Source: Rhodovulum tesquicola
GTDB taxonomy: Bacteria; Pseudomonadota; Alphaproteobacteria; Rhodobacterales; Rhodobacteraceae
Assembly (NCBI RefSeq): GCF_024128855.1
Contig: NZ_JAMYDV010000019.1
Span: 1-50,226, forward strand
DNA: 50,226 bases
Direction: 5' to 3'
Positions 40,262-49,705 of this stretch are shown in pieces (positions within the stretch are counted from its first letter, which is position 1; each line of letters opens with the position of its first letter). The notes under the pieces were generated by a model. It searched no databases. It worked only from the letters and a program-made list of their open reading frames with translations, and was not told the DNA's origin. Made by a program: the position numbers and the translations under genes.

Positions 40262-40882
40262 TCAGTTCTGCGCGTAGAATTCGATGACGAGGTTCGGTTC
40301 CATCATGACCGGATAGGGCACATCCGACAGGCCGGGCGTGCGCACGAATTTCGCGGTCATCCTGGAATGGTCCACCTCGATGTAATCGGGCACGTCGCGC
40401 TCGGCCAGCTGCACGGCTTCGAGCAGGGCGGCCATCTGCTTGGAGCGGTCGCGCACCTCGATCACGTCGCCTTCCCTGACGCGGTAGGAGGGGATGTTGA
40501 CCCGCTGCCCGTTCACCGTGACATGGCCGTGGTTCACGAATTGCCGGGCGGCAAAGATCGTGGGAACGAACTTGGCGCGGTAGACGACCGCATCAAGACG
40601 GCGCTCCAGCAGGCCGATCAGCAGCTCGCCGGTATCGCCGCGCTGACGCTCGGCCTCGGCATAGATGCGGCGGAACTGTTTCTCGGTCAGGTCGCCGTAA
40701 TAGCCCTTGAGCTTCTGCTTGGCGCGCAGCTGCATGCCGAAATCGGACAGCTTGCCCTTGCGGCGCTGGCCGTGCTGGCCGGGGCCGTATTCGCGGCGGT
40801 TGACGGGCGATTTCGGGCGACCCCAGATGTTTTCGCCCATCCGGCGGTCGATCTTGTACTTGGCAGACGTGCGTTTGGTCAC
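40262..40882 (-). CDS. rpsD: 30S ribosomal protein S4
   Basis: This 206-residue primary 16S rRNA-binding protein also represses its own operon in several bacteria. It shows [20 protein letters not shown] at the start, the S4 RNA-binding segment [27 protein letters not shown] (split region) and the S4 domain [18 protein letters not shown]. The usual zinc cysteines of some S4 proteins are absent. GGAGAT lies just upstream of the ATG. It has its own promoter and terminator, so it is monocistronic here, separate from the main ribosomal clusters. Confidence 0.98.
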   Translation of the reverse strand: MTKRTSAKYKIDRRMGENIWGRPKSPVNRREYGPGQHGQRRKGKLSDFGMQLRAKQKLKGYYGDLTEKQFRRIYAEAERQRGDTGELLIGLLERRLDAVVYRAKFVPTIFAARQFVNHGHVTVNGQRVNIPSYRVREGDVIEVRDRSKQMAALLEAVQLAERDVPDYIEVDHSRMTAKFVRTPGLSDVPYPVMMEPNLVIEFYAQN

Positions 40883-40940
40883 GGCTGATCTCCTTCAATC
40901 AGGCGCCGCCCGCGGGCGGCAATGAAGGGCGTTGTCCTTT

Positions 40941-41023
40941 GCCCCGGGTCTGATCCGGGGCCGACAGGCATCCCCTTGCGGGGGCCACCAACACCAATGA
41001 AAGACCCGGCCACGGGGGCCGGG
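40941..41023 (-). promoter_or_regulatory. Structured leader upstream of rpsD
   Basis: Two hairpins lie between the promoter and rpsD. One is at 41005-41023 (CCCGGCC with GGCCGGG, loop of five), followed on the minus strand by TCTTTC. The other is at 40941-40961 (GCCCCGG with CCGGGGC, loop of seven). The leader is about 140 bases long. The first could instead terminate chrA reading in from the right. Confidence 0.45.
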
Positions 41024-41031
41024 ATGGCGCG

Positions 41032-41059
41032 CTTATACAGATGCGGCCCGTGCTGTCAA
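41032..41059 (-). promoter_or_regulatory. Sigma-70 promoter of rpsD
   Basis: On the minus strand TTGACA (41059-41054) and TATAAG (41037-41032) are 16 bases apart, close to the consensus. Transcription should start near 41025. This is the clearest promoter in the window, and it fits a highly expressed ribosomal protein gene. Confidence 0.8.
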
Positions 41060-41078
41060 TGGCCGGGCGCGGCTCCGG

Positions 41079-42293
41079 TCAGCCGAGAAAGGCCAGCGCC
41101 ACGCCGCCTGCCGCCGCCAGGATCACCACCGCCCAGGGCGGGGCCTTCCAGCTGACCAGCAGCACGAAACAGGCCAGCGCAAGGGCGAAATCGCGACCAT
41201 CGCCGATGGCGCCGGTGAAGACCGGGGAATGGAGCGCCGCCGCGAGGATGCCGACCACCGCCGCATTGGCCCCCTGCATCGCCGATTGCGCCGGGGCCAG
41301 GGCGCGGAACCGGTCCCAGAACGGAAGCACCCCCACCAGCAGCAGGAAGCCCGGCAGGAAGATCGCCAGGAGCGCCAGCGCGGCCCCCGCAATGCCGTTC
41401 GGCGCAGGCCCCAGAACCGCACCCAGATAGGCCGCAAAGGTGAACAGCGGCCCCGGAACCGCCTGCGCCGCGCCATAGCCCGCAAGGAAGGCATCGGGCG
41501 ACACCCAGCCGGGCGCGACCGTCTCGGCCTCAAGCAGCGGCAGGACCACATGGCCGCCGCCGAAGACCAGCGCGCCCGCGCGGTAGAAGGCGTCGATCAC
41601 CGCCAATGCCTGGTGATGGCCCGCGACCAGCGGCAGGAGGATCAGCGCCGCACCGAAGACCGAAAGCGCGCCAAGCGCCACCCCGCGCGACACCGGCATC
41701 GCCAGATGCCCGCCGCCCGTTGTCCCCGCGCCGCGTCCCAGCGCCAGCCCGGCAAGCCCGCCCAGGCCGATCGCGGCGACCATTCCGACAGCGCCCGGCA
41801 TGAAGGCCAGCACCGCCACCGCCCCGACCGCGATGGCCGCGCGGGCGCGATCCGGGCAGAGGTTGCGCGCCATTCCCCAGACCGCCTGCGCCACGATGGC
41901 CACGGCCACGATCTTGAGCCCGGCCAGCGCGCCGCCGCCCACCGGCCCCGCGATGGCCGCAGCCGTCAGCGCGAAAACCAGCAGGATCACCGCCGAGGGC
42001 AAGGTGAAGGCCAGGAACGCCGCCAGCGCCCCCGCCCAGCCCGCGCGCATCATTCCTAGCGCAAAGCCCACCTGGCTGGAGGCCGGGCCGGGCAGGAACT
42101 GGCAGAGCGCGACCAGGTCGGCATAGGCGGCCTCGGACAGCCAGCGCCGCCGGATCACGATCTCTTCGCGGAAATAGCCCAGATGCGCGATCGGCCCGCC
42201 GAAGGAGGTCAGTCCCAGCTTCAGGAAGGCCATGAAAACCTCGGGCGCGCTGCCCCGCAGCGCTGTCGCCGATGAGTCGCCCTGCCCTGCCAT
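41079..42293 (-). CDS. chrA: ChrA-type chromate transporter
   Basis: This 404-residue membrane protein has two homologous CHR halves. The first shows [20 protein letters not shown] and [15 protein letters not shown]; the second shows [19 protein letters not shown] and [17 protein letters not shown]. Each half has five or six hydrophobic segments. ChrA exports chromate, but many chromosomal copies have no resistance role. The Met at 42293 begins the family N-terminus; upstream open frame is non-coding. No chrB regulator is adjacent. Confidence 0.94.
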   Translation of the reverse strand: MAGQGDSSATALRGSAPEVFMAFLKLGLTSFGGPIAHLGYFREEIVIRRRWLSEAAYADLVALCQFLPGPASSQVGFALGMMRAGWAGALAAFLAFTLPSAVILLVFALTAAAIAGPVGGGALAGLKIVAVAIVAQAVWGMARNLCPDRARAAIAVGAVAVLAFMPGAVGMVAAIGLGGLAGLALGRGAGTTGGGHLAMPVSRGVALGALSVFGAALILLPLVAGHHQALAVIDAFYRAGALVFGGGHVVLPLLEAETVAPGWVSPDAFLAGYGAAQAVPGPLFTFAAYLGAVLGPAPNGIAGAALALLAIFLPGFLLLVGVLPFWDRFRALAPAQSAMQGANAAVVGILAAALHSPVFTGAIGDGRDFALALACFVLLVSWKAPPWAVVILAAAGGVALAFLG

Positions 42294-42479
42294 GCCCGCC
42301 CCGTTTTGCCGCCCGCGCCACGAAAGGCCGGGACGCATGCAGGTTCCCAGCCATGGCGGGCTTGCGCAAGCCCCGGAATGGTCCTGCGCCCGGCCGGGAC
42401 CGACCCGAACCGCGAATCCATCTTGCCCATGGCGGACGCTCTCGTGGTAGCGTTCCTTGCAGCGAACAGGGAGGATCGG

Positions 42480-43061
42480 ATGTCCAGCACGAAAACCGAG
42501 GTCGAACAGGCCAACGCGGCCTATGCCGCCAGCTTTGACAAGGGCGATCTGGCCCTGCCGCCAGCGCGCGGCTTTCTCATACTGACCTGCATGGATGCGC
42601 GGCTTGATCCCGCGAGATATGCGGGTCTGTCCGAGGGCGATGCCCATGTCGTGCGCAATGCAGGGGGGCGCGCTACCGACGACGCGATCCGGTCGCTGGT
42701 GATCAGTCACAAGCTTCTGGGCACGCGGGAATGGTTCGTGATCCATCACACCGATTGCGGCATGCTGTTCTTCGACGATGCCACGATGGGCGACCTGCTG
42801 GCGGGGTCGCTGGAGACGGCGGAACTGACCGAAAGCGGCTTTCGCAATGCCTCCGAACCCGGCGGCTCGCCCGAGGGGCGCTATGTCAAATGGCACACGA
42901 TCCGCGACCAGGAGGCGGCGGTGATCGAGGACGTGATGCGCATCCGGGCGCATCCGCTGGTGAACCCCGCGATCCCGATCTACGGCTATGTCTATGACGT
43001 GCGCACCGGGCAACTGAACGAGGTGGCCCGCGCGACCGAGGCGGGGCGGCCGACCGGCTGA
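42480..43061 (+). CDS. Beta-class carbonic anhydrase
   Basis: This 193-residue zinc enzyme interconverts CO2 and bicarbonate. Cys37 and Asp39-x-Arg41 lie in [18 protein letters not shown] follows, and His90-TD-Cys93 in IHHTDCGM completes the site. The C-terminus carries [13 protein letters not shown], and the whole matches the short beta-CA type common in bacteria. A GGAGGAT-like ribosome-binding site precedes the ATG by about 5 bases. It diverges from chrA (186-base gap) and nearly touches the converging threonine aldolase gene. Confidence 0.93.
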   Translation: MSSTKTEVEQANAAYAASFDKGDLALPPARGFLILTCMDARLDPARYAGLSEGDAHVVRNAGGRATDDAIRSLVISHKLLGTREWFVIHHTDCGMLFFDDATMGDLLAGSLETAELTESGFRNASEPGGSPEGRYVKWHTIRDQEAAVIEDVMRIRAHPLVNPAIPIYGYVYDVRTGQLNEVARATEAGRPTG

Positions 43062-43063
43062 GG

Positions 43064-44083
43064 TCAGCCGAGCGCGCCGATCGCCGCAACCAGCGCGTCG
43101 GCATCGGCGGGGCCGACATCGAGATGCGTGACCATGCGCAGGCGCCTTGGGCCGACGACCGTGACGGTCACGTCCCCTTGGCGCAATTGCCGGGCGGCTT
43201 CCCGGGCATCGGGCGCGCGCTCGGCCAGATCGGCGATGACGATATTGGTCTCGACCGGCAGCACCCGCGCGATGGCGGGCAGCCCGGCCAGGCGCGCGCC
43301 GATGGTGCGGGCCAGCGCGTGATCCTCGGCCAGACGGGCGACGTGATGGTCCAGCGCGTAAAGGCACATCGCCGTCAGCACGCCGGTCTGGCGCATGGCC
43401 CCGCCCCAGCGCCGTTTCAGAAGCCAGGCCTCGGCCACGAAGTCGCGCGAGCCCGCAAGCACCGCGCCGACCGGGCAGCCCAGCCCCTTGGTGAAGGCGA
43501 TCCAGGCGCTGTCAAAGCCGCGCGCATACGCGGCCGCGGGAATTCCCGTCGCGACCTGGGCGTTCAGCAGACGCGCCCCGTCCAGATGCGTCGCGAGCCC
43601 GGCGTCGCGGGCCGCCTGTGCCACGGCGGTCAACTGATCCAGAGGCCAGATCGCGCCGCCCGCAAGGTTCGCGGTCTGCTCGGCGACCAGCAGGCGCGAG
43701 CGGGGCGCATGGGCCGAGCGCGGGCGGATGGCGGCCTGCAGCTGTTCGGGCGTCAGCATGCCCCGTTCGCCGTCAATCGGGTGCATCATCACCCCCGACA
43801 GCGCCGCAGGTCCGCCGCTTTCGGCAAAGATGATGTGGCTTTCGCGGGTGCAGATCACCTCGTCGCCGGGGCGGGTGTGGACGGCGATGGCGATCTCGTT
43901 GCACATCGTGCCCGAGGGCAGGAACAGCGCCGCCTCCATCCCCAGCATCCCGGCCACCCGTGCGCAGAGCTCCAGCGTCGGCGGATCCGCGTCGTGGCGT
44001 TCGTCGCCAAGGGGTGCGTCAAGCGCGGCCTCGCGCATCGCCCGTGTCGGGCGGGTCTGGGTGTCGGAATAGAAATCGTGCAT
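43064..44083 (-). CDS. ltaE: Low-specificity L-threonine aldolase
   Basis: This 339-residue PLP enzyme splits threonine or allo-threonine to glycine and acetaldehyde. It shows FYSDTQTRPTRAMREAAL, LFLPSGTMCNEIAI, ESHIIFAESGGPAALSGV, THLDGARLLNAQVATG (PLP Asp) and AFTKGLGCPVGAVLAGS with the Schiff-base Lys. The end VTHLDV fits the family. It stands alone and diverges from the helicase gene with a 183-base gap. Confidence 0.92.
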   Translation of the reverse strand: MHDFYSDTQTRPTRAMREAALDAPLGDERHDADPPTLELCARVAGMLGMEAALFLPSGTMCNEIAIAVHTRPGDEVICTRESHIIFAESGGPAALSGVMMHPIDGERGMLTPEQLQAAIRPRSAHAPRSRLLVAEQTANLAGGAIWPLDQLTAVAQAARDAGLATHLDGARLLNAQVATGIPAAAYARGFDSAWIAFTKGLGCPVGAVLAGSRDFVAEAWLLKRRWGGAMRQTGVLTAMCLYALDHHVARLAEDHALARTIGARLAGLPAIARVLPVETNIVIADLAERAPDAREAARQLRQGDVTVTVVGPRRLRMVTHLDVGPADADALVAAIGALG

Positions 44084-44266
44084 CGTCCTGCCTTTCGCCT
44101 GCCGCGATGCGCAGACGATAGCGCCGCCCCCCGATCCGTCGATGGCCGCGCGGCGCGACGTTGCGGGGTGCGGGGGCGGATAAGTCTGGACATGTGCGCC
44201 CGAAGACCCTAGCCATATTGCCTTGCCGCGCCATGCTGGCGCCCTGGCCGCACGGATGTTTCCCAG

Positions 44267-46450
44267 ATGATCCCGACCCTTTCCGAAGCCCTCGCCGAGC
44301 GCGGGTTCGACACGCTGACCGAAGTGCAACAGGCCGTGACGGCCGCCGAACTGGCCGAAGCCGATCTGCTGGTCTCGGCCCAGACCGGGTCGGGCAAGAC
44401 CGTGGGATTCGGCCTCGCCATCGCACCGACGCTGATGGGGGACGAGGTGCGGCTGGGTCTGCCGGGTGCGCCGCTTGCGCTGATCGTGGCGCCGACGCGG
44501 GAACTGGCCTTGCAGGTGCAGCGGGAACTGGCATGGCTCTATGCCAGGGCGGGCGCGCGGGTGGTGTCCTGCATCGGCGGCATGGATGCGCGCGAGGAGC
44601 GCCGCGCGCTGGAACGGGGCGCCCATATCGTCGTGGGCACGCCGGGGCGGCTGCGCGATCACATCACCCGGGGCAGTCTGGATCTGTCCGCCATTCGGGC
44701 CGTCGTGCTGGACGAGGCCGACGAGATGCTGGATCTGGGCTTTCGCGAGGATCTGGAATTCATGCTGGGCGAGGCCCCGGCCGAGCGGCGCACGCTGATG
44801 TTCTCGGCCACCGTGTCGCCCGCGATCGCGGATCTGGCCAAGGCCTACCAGCGCGACGCGGTCCGCGTGACCACCCTGTCGCGCGGGACGCAGCACACGG
44901 ATATCGCCTATCAGGTCGTGCAGGTCGCCGCCGCCGATTCCGATCACGCGATCATCAACCTGTTGCGCTTTCACGATGCGCCCACGGCCATCGTCTTTGC
45001 CAACACGCGCGCCGCGGTCGCGCGGCTGGCCGCGCGGCTGGCCAATCGCGGCCTGCCGGTGGTCAGCCTGTCGGGCGAGTTGAGCCAGGACGAACGCAGC
45101 CATGCGCTTCAGGCGCTGCGCGACGGCCGGGCGCGGGTCTGCGTGGCGACCGATGTCGCGGCGCGCGGCATCGACCTGCCCAATCTGGACCTGGTGATCC
45201 ATGCCGACCTGCCCACCAATACCGAGGCGCTGTTGCACCGCTCGGGCCGGACGGGGCGGGCCGGGCGCAAGGGGATTTCGGCGCTGATCGTGCCGGACCG
45301 GGTCACCGCCAAGGCCACGCGGCTGCTGAAATGGGCGAAGATCGAGGCCGAATGGACCGCAGCACCCAGCCGAGAGGAGATCCTGGCGCTCGACGAGACC
45401 CGCCTGCTGGCCGATCCGGTCTGGGAGGACGCCCCGTCCGAGGCCGAAGCCGCCTTTTCCGCGAGACTGCTGGCCGAGCATGGCCCCGAGCAGATCGCGG
45501 CCGCCTGCCTGAGGCTTTACCGCGCGGGCCTTTCCGCCCCCGAAGAACTGAACGCGGCCCCGGCCCGAACCGAACGGGCGGAACGGGCGCCCTTTGGCCC
45601 CTCGGCCTGGTTCGAGCTGTCGATCGGGCAGAACCGCCGGGCCGAGGCGCGCTGGATCCTACCGCTTCTGTGCCGGGCGGGGGATCTCGACAAGACGCAG
45701 ATCGGCCGGATCCGCATCCTGCCCGAGACGACCCTCGTGGAGATCGCCGAACCCGCCGCGCCGGGCCTGATCGACCGGCTTGGTCCCGCCGGAATCCTGG
45801 AAGAAGACATCACCGCAAGGCAGGTCGAGGGCACGGTCGAGGACATGCGCCCGCCCCGCCCGGCCCCGGGCCAGGGCCGCCCGCCCCGCAAGGAGGCCAG
45901 CGCCCCGCGCCCGCCGCGGAAGGCACCCGCGCCGGTCTCTGCCGCGCCGCGCCCGGTGCGGGCCGCCGCGGAAGCGCCGAAACCCGTTGCAGCAGCGCCC
46001 CGACCCGCTGCGCCGCCCGCCGCACCGGCACGGGCGACCGACGATGCAAAGCCCCGCAAACCCCGCCATGCCGCGCCGAAGGGCGACGGGTCCAGGGCCG
46101 CGACGCGCGGGACGGGGCCGAAGGGCGCGCCGACCGGCGACAGGGCCGGATCCCGCAGCCAGCACGGCCCGAAGCGGATGGACCGGCCCGGCCCGAAGGC
46201 CGGCAGGGCGAAGGACGACGCCGCCCCGAGCAAGCCCCGCAACCCGACGCAGAAATGGGATGCGGCAAGGCCGAAATCCGACACGCGCGGACCCGAGCGG
46301 GCGGAGCGGAAGGAAGAGACCGGCAGCGCCAGGACCCGGCCCGGTGCCAGCGACACCTCCAAGCGGATGGATCGGCCCGCGACGGGGGCGCGGCGCACAT
46401 GGAAGGGCAAACCCAAGGGCGGCGACACGCCCCCCCGCCGCACGCGGTGA
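44267..46450 (+). CDS. DEAD-box RNA helicase with DbpA-type RNA-binding domain and long basic tail
   Basis: This 727-residue protein has the core motifs in order: AQTGSGKT, PTREL, GG, TPGR, DEAD, SAT, then TATDVAARGIDLP-like VATDVAARGID and HRSGRTGRAGRKG. Residues about 445-525 look like a DbpA/CsdA RNA-binding domain (SAWFELSIGQNRRAEARWIL, KTQIGRIRILPETTLVEI). The last 200 residues are low-complexity Pro/Ala/Lys/Arg with KRMDRP twice, a likely disordered RNA-binding tail. CsdA-like relatives act in cold-shock RNA unwinding and ribosome assembly. Confidence 0.94.
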   Translation: MIPTLSEALAERGFDTLTEVQQAVTAAELAEADLLVSAQTGSGKTVGFGLAIAPTLMGDEVRLGLPGAPLALIVAPTRELALQVQRELAWLYARAGARVVSCIGGMDAREERRALERGAHIVVGTPGRLRDHITRGSLDLSAIRAVVLDEADEMLDLGFREDLEFMLGEAPAERRTLMFSATVSPAIADLAKAYQRDAVRVTTLSRGTQHTDIAYQVVQVAAADSDHAIINLLRFHDAPTAIVFANTRAAVARLAARLANRGLPVVSLSGELSQDERSHALQALRDGRARVCVATDVAARGIDLPNLDLVIHADLPTNTEALLHRSGRTGRAGRKGISALIVPDRVTAKATRLLKWAKIEAEWTAAPSREEILALDETRLLADPVWEDAPSEAEAAFSARLLAEHGPEQIAAACLRLYRAGLSAPEELNAAPARTERAERAPFGPSAWFELSIGQNRRAEARWILPLLCRAGDLDKTQIGRIRILPETTLVEIAEPAAPGLIDRLGPAGILEEDITARQVEGTVEDMRPPRPAPGQGRPPRKEASAPRPPRKAPAPVSAAPRPVRAAAEAPKPVAAAPRPAAPPAAPARATDDAKPRKPRHAAPKGDGSRAATRGTGPKGAPTGDRAGSRSQHGPKRMDRPGPKAGRAKDDAAPSKPRNPTQKWDAARPKSDTRGPERAERKEETGSARTRPGASDTSKRMDRPATGARRTWKGKPKGGDTPPRRTR

Positions 46451-46603
46451 CGCGGGATGACCGGCGCCCGGCCCGGCGCGGGCGGTATCGGCGAGACGAC
46501 CGGGAGCCGGTCCCTCCTTGGTTCTGCGCGCGCGTTAACTAAATGACATATGATCCGGGTAGCGCTGCGGATTGTGGATAAGCGTGGACGACGGGACGAT
46601 GTC

Positions 46604-47491
46604 ATGGCCTATCGCCTGAAACAGTCGGACGAGACCTGCGAAGAGGCGCTGCGGCGCATCGCGGTCGAGGAGGTCGACGCGGCACTTGCCGAGATCGACG
46701 ACGCCGCGATGGACCTGCACGACAAGGTCCACCAGGTGCGCAAGCGGGCCAAGCGGCTGCGCGGGCTGATCCGGCTGGTGCGCGCCAGCTTTCCCGACTA
46801 TGCCGCCGAGAATGCCGCGATCCGCGACGCGGCGCGGCGGCTGTCGGGGCTGCGCGATTTCGAAGGCATGGTCGAGACGGTGGACAAGCTGGCGGAGGCG
46901 ACCGGCGCCGAGGGGCTGGCGCCGCTTCGCGATCACCTGATCGCGGTGCGCGACGGCGCGGTCGCGGGCAGCGACGTGGCCGCCGATCTGGCCGCCTTTC
47001 GCGCCGATCTGGTGGCGCTGCGCGCGCGCGCCGAGGGCTGGAGCCTGACCGAAACAGGGTTCAAGGCAATGCGGCCGGGGCTGGAGAAGGTGTTCGCCCG
47101 CGCACGCCGCGACCGGCGCCTGGCCGCCGAGACGCCCGAGACCGCCGTGATCCACGACTGGCGCAAGGCGGTGAAATACCATTGGTATCACACCCGGCTG
47201 CTGCAGCCGCTGGATCCGTCGCCGATGGACCGGCGCGCGGACGAGGTGCGCAGTCTGTCCGAGTTCCTGGGCGATCACCACGATCTGGCGGTGCTGGACG
47301 CCTGGCTTGCGGGGCTTGCCGATCCGCCCGGGGGCGAGGAGGTCCGCAATGCGCTGCGCGCGCGGATCGCGGCACGTCAGGGCGTGCTCGAAACCGAGGC
47401 GCAGGCGCTTGCGACGCGGCTTTTCGCAAGCAGGGCGCGCGATCTGTCGCGGCGGTGGAAGCGCTTGTGGAAGGCCTGGCGCGCGGCCTGA
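46604..47491 (+). CDS. CHAD domain protein
   Basis: This 295-residue all-helical protein has conserved CHAD histidines and basic residues: DLHDKVHQVRKRAKRLRGLIRL and VIHDWRKAVKYHWYHTRLLQ, plus EFLGDHHDLAVLD. The domain binds polyphosphate through its positive groove. No CYTH domain or polyphosphate kinase is adjacent. ATG 46604 (MAYRLKQSDE) gives the family start; an in-frame ATG at 46550 adds 18 residues that lack conservation features and has no ribosome-binding site. Confidence 0.9.
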   Translation: MAYRLKQSDETCEEALRRIAVEEVDAALAEIDDAAMDLHDKVHQVRKRAKRLRGLIRLVRASFPDYAAENAAIRDAARRLSGLRDFEGMVETVDKLAEATGAEGLAPLRDHLIAVRDGAVAGSDVAADLAAFRADLVALRARAEGWSLTETGFKAMRPGLEKVFARARRDRRLAAETPETAVIHDWRKAVKYHWYHTRLLQPLDPSPMDRRADEVRSLSEFLGDHHDLAVLDAWLAGLADPPGGEEVRNALRARIAARQGVLETEAQALATRLFASRARDLSRRWKRLWKAWRAA

Positions 47492-47525
47492 CCGGGGATG
47501 GGGCCGGCCACCCTGCCCCGCCTGC

Positions 47526-48503
47526 TCAGGTCGGCGGCACGGGGATGTCCCGGGATCGCGGCAGGGCGGGAGACGCAACCGCCACCGGCTCGGCCAGCCC
47601 GTCGGACACCGGCGCCCAGAGCCGATGGATCAGCCGCACCAGCCGGGCCGCATCGGGGCTGCACAGACCGGGACGCTCGGGCGACAGGCAACGGGTCGAG
47701 GCGTCGCCGGGCGCGGCGCGCATCGCGGGCCAGGCCACCATCTCCATCGCCCCGTCCAGCGCCTCGATCACCGCGGTATGGCTCTCGCCCGCGCGCCGCG
47801 CGCCGGTCCAGGAGCCGCAATTGGCGAACAGCAGCCCCTCGCGCCGGACCAGCGTCGGGACATGGCTGTGCCCGCAGATGATCCCGTCCATCCCGTCCTC
47901 GGCCGCCCGGCGCAACGCGGTATCCGTATACCGGCCCAGCAGCGTCAGCGCATTGGTCGCCACGGCCTTGCCCAGCGACCAGCGCCTGCGCTTCCCCTTG
48001 ACCAGCGTTGTCTCGGCGCGCGGCCGCACCAGCGCCTTCTCGCCCAGCCAGGACCAGGCGCGATCCGCAAGTTTCGAGGTGCCCCGGATCAGCGCGCCGT
48101 CGAACTGGTCGCCATGCATCACCAGATAGCGCCGCCCGTCGCCCGCGCGATGCACGATCCGTTCATCCAGCCGGATGCCGTAGCGGCGCAGCACCAGCGG
48201 GCGGAAAAGGATCGCCAGGATTTCGCGCAGCTTCTCGTCATGGTTGCCGGTCAGCACCGTGACCCGCACGCGCCGCCGCCGCCGGTCCAGCAGCAGGTCG
48301 ACAAGCGTGCTGTAATCCTGCGTCCAGTGCCAGCGGCTTTCGAGCTTCCACCCGTCCAGCACATCGCCCACCAGGTAGAGATGGTCGAATTCATGCGCCT
48401 GCAAGAAGGCGTTCAGCGCGCGGATATCGCTGCCCTTGTAGCCCAGATGCAGGTCCGAGACGAAGACGCTGCGCACCCGGCGGGGGGCGGCGGCGGGGCT
48501 CAT
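47526..48503 (-). CDS. plcP: Calcineurin-like metallophosphoesterase, probable phospholipase C PlcP (LpxH-like)
   Basis: This 325-residue protein has the binuclear metal motifs in order: SDLHLG, GDVLDGWK, GNHDEKL, MHGDQFDG and CGHSHVP. It resembles UDP-2,3-diacylglucosamine hydrolases, but its fused position with a GT4 glycosyltransferase gene matches PlcP of Sinorhizobium and marine bacteria, which removes phosphate head groups from phospholipids to give diacylglycerol during phosphate shortage. The C-terminal 60-70 residues are poorly conserved. Its ATG overlaps the agt stop (ATGA). LpxH activity remains an alternative, as LpxI is common in alphaproteobacteria. Confidence 0.82.
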   Translation of the reverse strand: MSPAAAPRRVRSVFVSDLHLGYKGSDIRALNAFLQAHEFDHLYLVGDVLDGWKLESRWHWTQDYSTLVDLLLDRRRRRVRVTVLTGNHDEKLREILAILFRPLVLRRYGIRLDERIVHRAGDGRRYLVMHGDQFDGALIRGTSKLADRAWSWLGEKALVRPRAETTLVKGKRRRWSLGKAVATNALTLLGRYTDTALRRAAEDGMDGIICGHSHVPTLVRREGLLFANCGSWTGARRAGESHTAVIEALDGAMEMVAWPAMRAAPGDASTRCLSPERPGLCSPDAARLVRLIHRLWAPVSDGLAEPVAVASPALPRSRDIPVPPT

Positions 48504-49612
48504 CTTGCAAGCTCCGCGCAGTGGCGGGCGAAGACGCGCGCCGCCTCGTCCCAGCTGTAATGGGCGCGGACATGGTCGTGCCGATCGGCGCGGCTGCCCG
48601 GTGCGGCCAGCGCGCGGGCGACCGCTGCGGTCAGATCCTCGTCGATCGCACCCAGGCGCGGATCGGCGCCGACGATCTCGCGCGGGCCGAGCGCGGGATA
48701 GGCGGCCACCGGAATGCCGCAGGCCAGCGCCTCGATGACGACGATCCCGAACGTGTCCGTGCGCGAGGGGAAGACGAAGACATCCGCCGCGCGGTAGGCG
48801 TCGGCCAGCGTCTGGCCGGTCAGGGTGCCGCGAAAATCGACCTCGGGATGGCGCTGGCGCAGCGCGGGCAGAAGCGGGCCGTCGCCCACCACGACCTTGC
48901 GGGCCGGGCCGGGCAGGGCGAGGAAGGCCTCGATATTCTTCTCGGGTGCAAGCCGACCGACATAGAGCAGGACCGGCGGTTCCGAGGTCTCGGGCCGCGG
49001 CGGGTCGGGATGGAACAGCCCCAGATCCACCCCGCGCGACAGCCGCACGAAGCGGTTGTCGAATCCCCAGTTCCGCAGCTTGTCCTCAAGCGCGGCGGTC
49101 GCGACATAGACATGATGCGCGGGGGCGTGGAAGCGGCGCATGGCGGCCACGGTCATCGCGCCGGCCGCGCTGCGCAGGGCGCCGGGGCTGCGCAGCGCCA
49201 CATAGGCCGGGAAATCGGTGTGAAAGGCGGTGGAGAACGGGACGCGATTGGCACGGCACCAGTGCCGCGCCATCCAGCCCAGCGGTCCCTCGACCGGGAT
49301 GTGGATGGCATCCGGCGCGAAATCCTCGATCATGCCCGCCAGCCGCCGGTAATAGGGCAACGCCAGCGGTATCTCGGGATAGGAGGGCAGCGCAACGCCC
49401 GGGAAGGCCACCGGACCGATCACCTGCACCTCGTCACCGGCCGCGCGCAGGCGCGCGTTCAGGTTCTCGTAAGTTCGGACAACGCCGTTGACCTGGGGCT
49501 GCCATGCATCGCTGACGATGAGGATGCGCAATGGCCCGGCCGCGGCGGGCGGAAACGGAACCGGGCCAGTCGCCCGGCTATCGGGCAGGCTGTGAGCGAT
49601 GTCGACCGTCAC
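48500..49612 (-). CDS. agt: GT4 glycosyltransferase, probable diacylglycerol glycosyltransferase Agt
   Basis: This 370-residue cytoplasmic/peripheral enzyme has the GT4 start RILIVSDAWQPQVNGVVRTYENL, the acceptor part IHIPVEGPLGWMARHWC and AFHTDFPAYV, and the nucleotide-sugar EX7E motif in FPSRTDTFGIVVIEALACG. Relatives make glucosyl- and glucuronosyl-diacylglycerol from the DAG released by PlcP, replacing phospholipids under phosphate starvation. A mannosyltransferase role cannot be excluded. The start codon is GTG with GAGG 12 bases upstream; no other early start exists. A Pho-box-like site lies 76 bases upstream. Confidence 0.83.
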   Translation of the reverse strand: MTVDIAHSLPDSRATGPVPFPPAAAGPLRILIVSDAWQPQVNGVVRTYENLNARLRAAGDEVQVIGPVAFPGVALPSYPEIPLALPYYRRLAGMIEDFAPDAIHIPVEGPLGWMARHWCRANRVPFSTAFHTDFPAYVALRSPGALRSAAGAMTVAAMRRFHAPAHHVYVATAALEDKLRNWGFDNRFVRLSRGVDLGLFHPDPPRPETSEPPVLLYVGRLAPEKNIEAFLALPGPARKVVVGDGPLLPALRQRHPEVDFRGTLTGQTLADAYRAADVFVFPSRTDTFGIVVIEALACGIPVAAYPALGPREIVGADPRLGAIDEDLTAAVARALAAPGSRADRHDHVRAHYSWDEAARVFARHCAELAR

Positions 49613-49687
49613 GGGCAGCGCCTCGGTCCCTTGATGTCATGAACGTCCCCGGACGTCCTTCGTTTCAGCATCGGGTAACCCGGCCCC

Positions 49688-49705
49688 ATGACAGACATGT
49701 GTCAA
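49688..49705 (-). promoter_or_regulatory. Pho-box-like element upstream of agt-plcP
   Basis: Read on the minus strand, TTGACAC-ATGT-CTGTCAT gives two 7-base repeats separated by four bases, the layout of PhoB boxes (consensus CTGTCAT twice, 11-base period). The downstream repeat is a perfect match and the upstream one matches 4 of 7. It lies 76 bases before the agt start codon, suitable for an activator overlapping the -35 position; a loose -10 (TTACCC) lies ten bases further. The rest of the 301-base gap (49613-49913) shows no gene. Confidence 0.55.

Noticed and set aside
40941-41023. A known riboswitch in the rpsD leader
   Set aside because: Only two simple hairpins are visible; no conserved riboswitch core is recognisable.
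41079-43061. chrA and carbonic anhydrase as a chromate or CO2 island
   Set aside because: The genes are divergent with a plain 186-base gap, base composition is the same as the surroundings, and there are no mobility genes.
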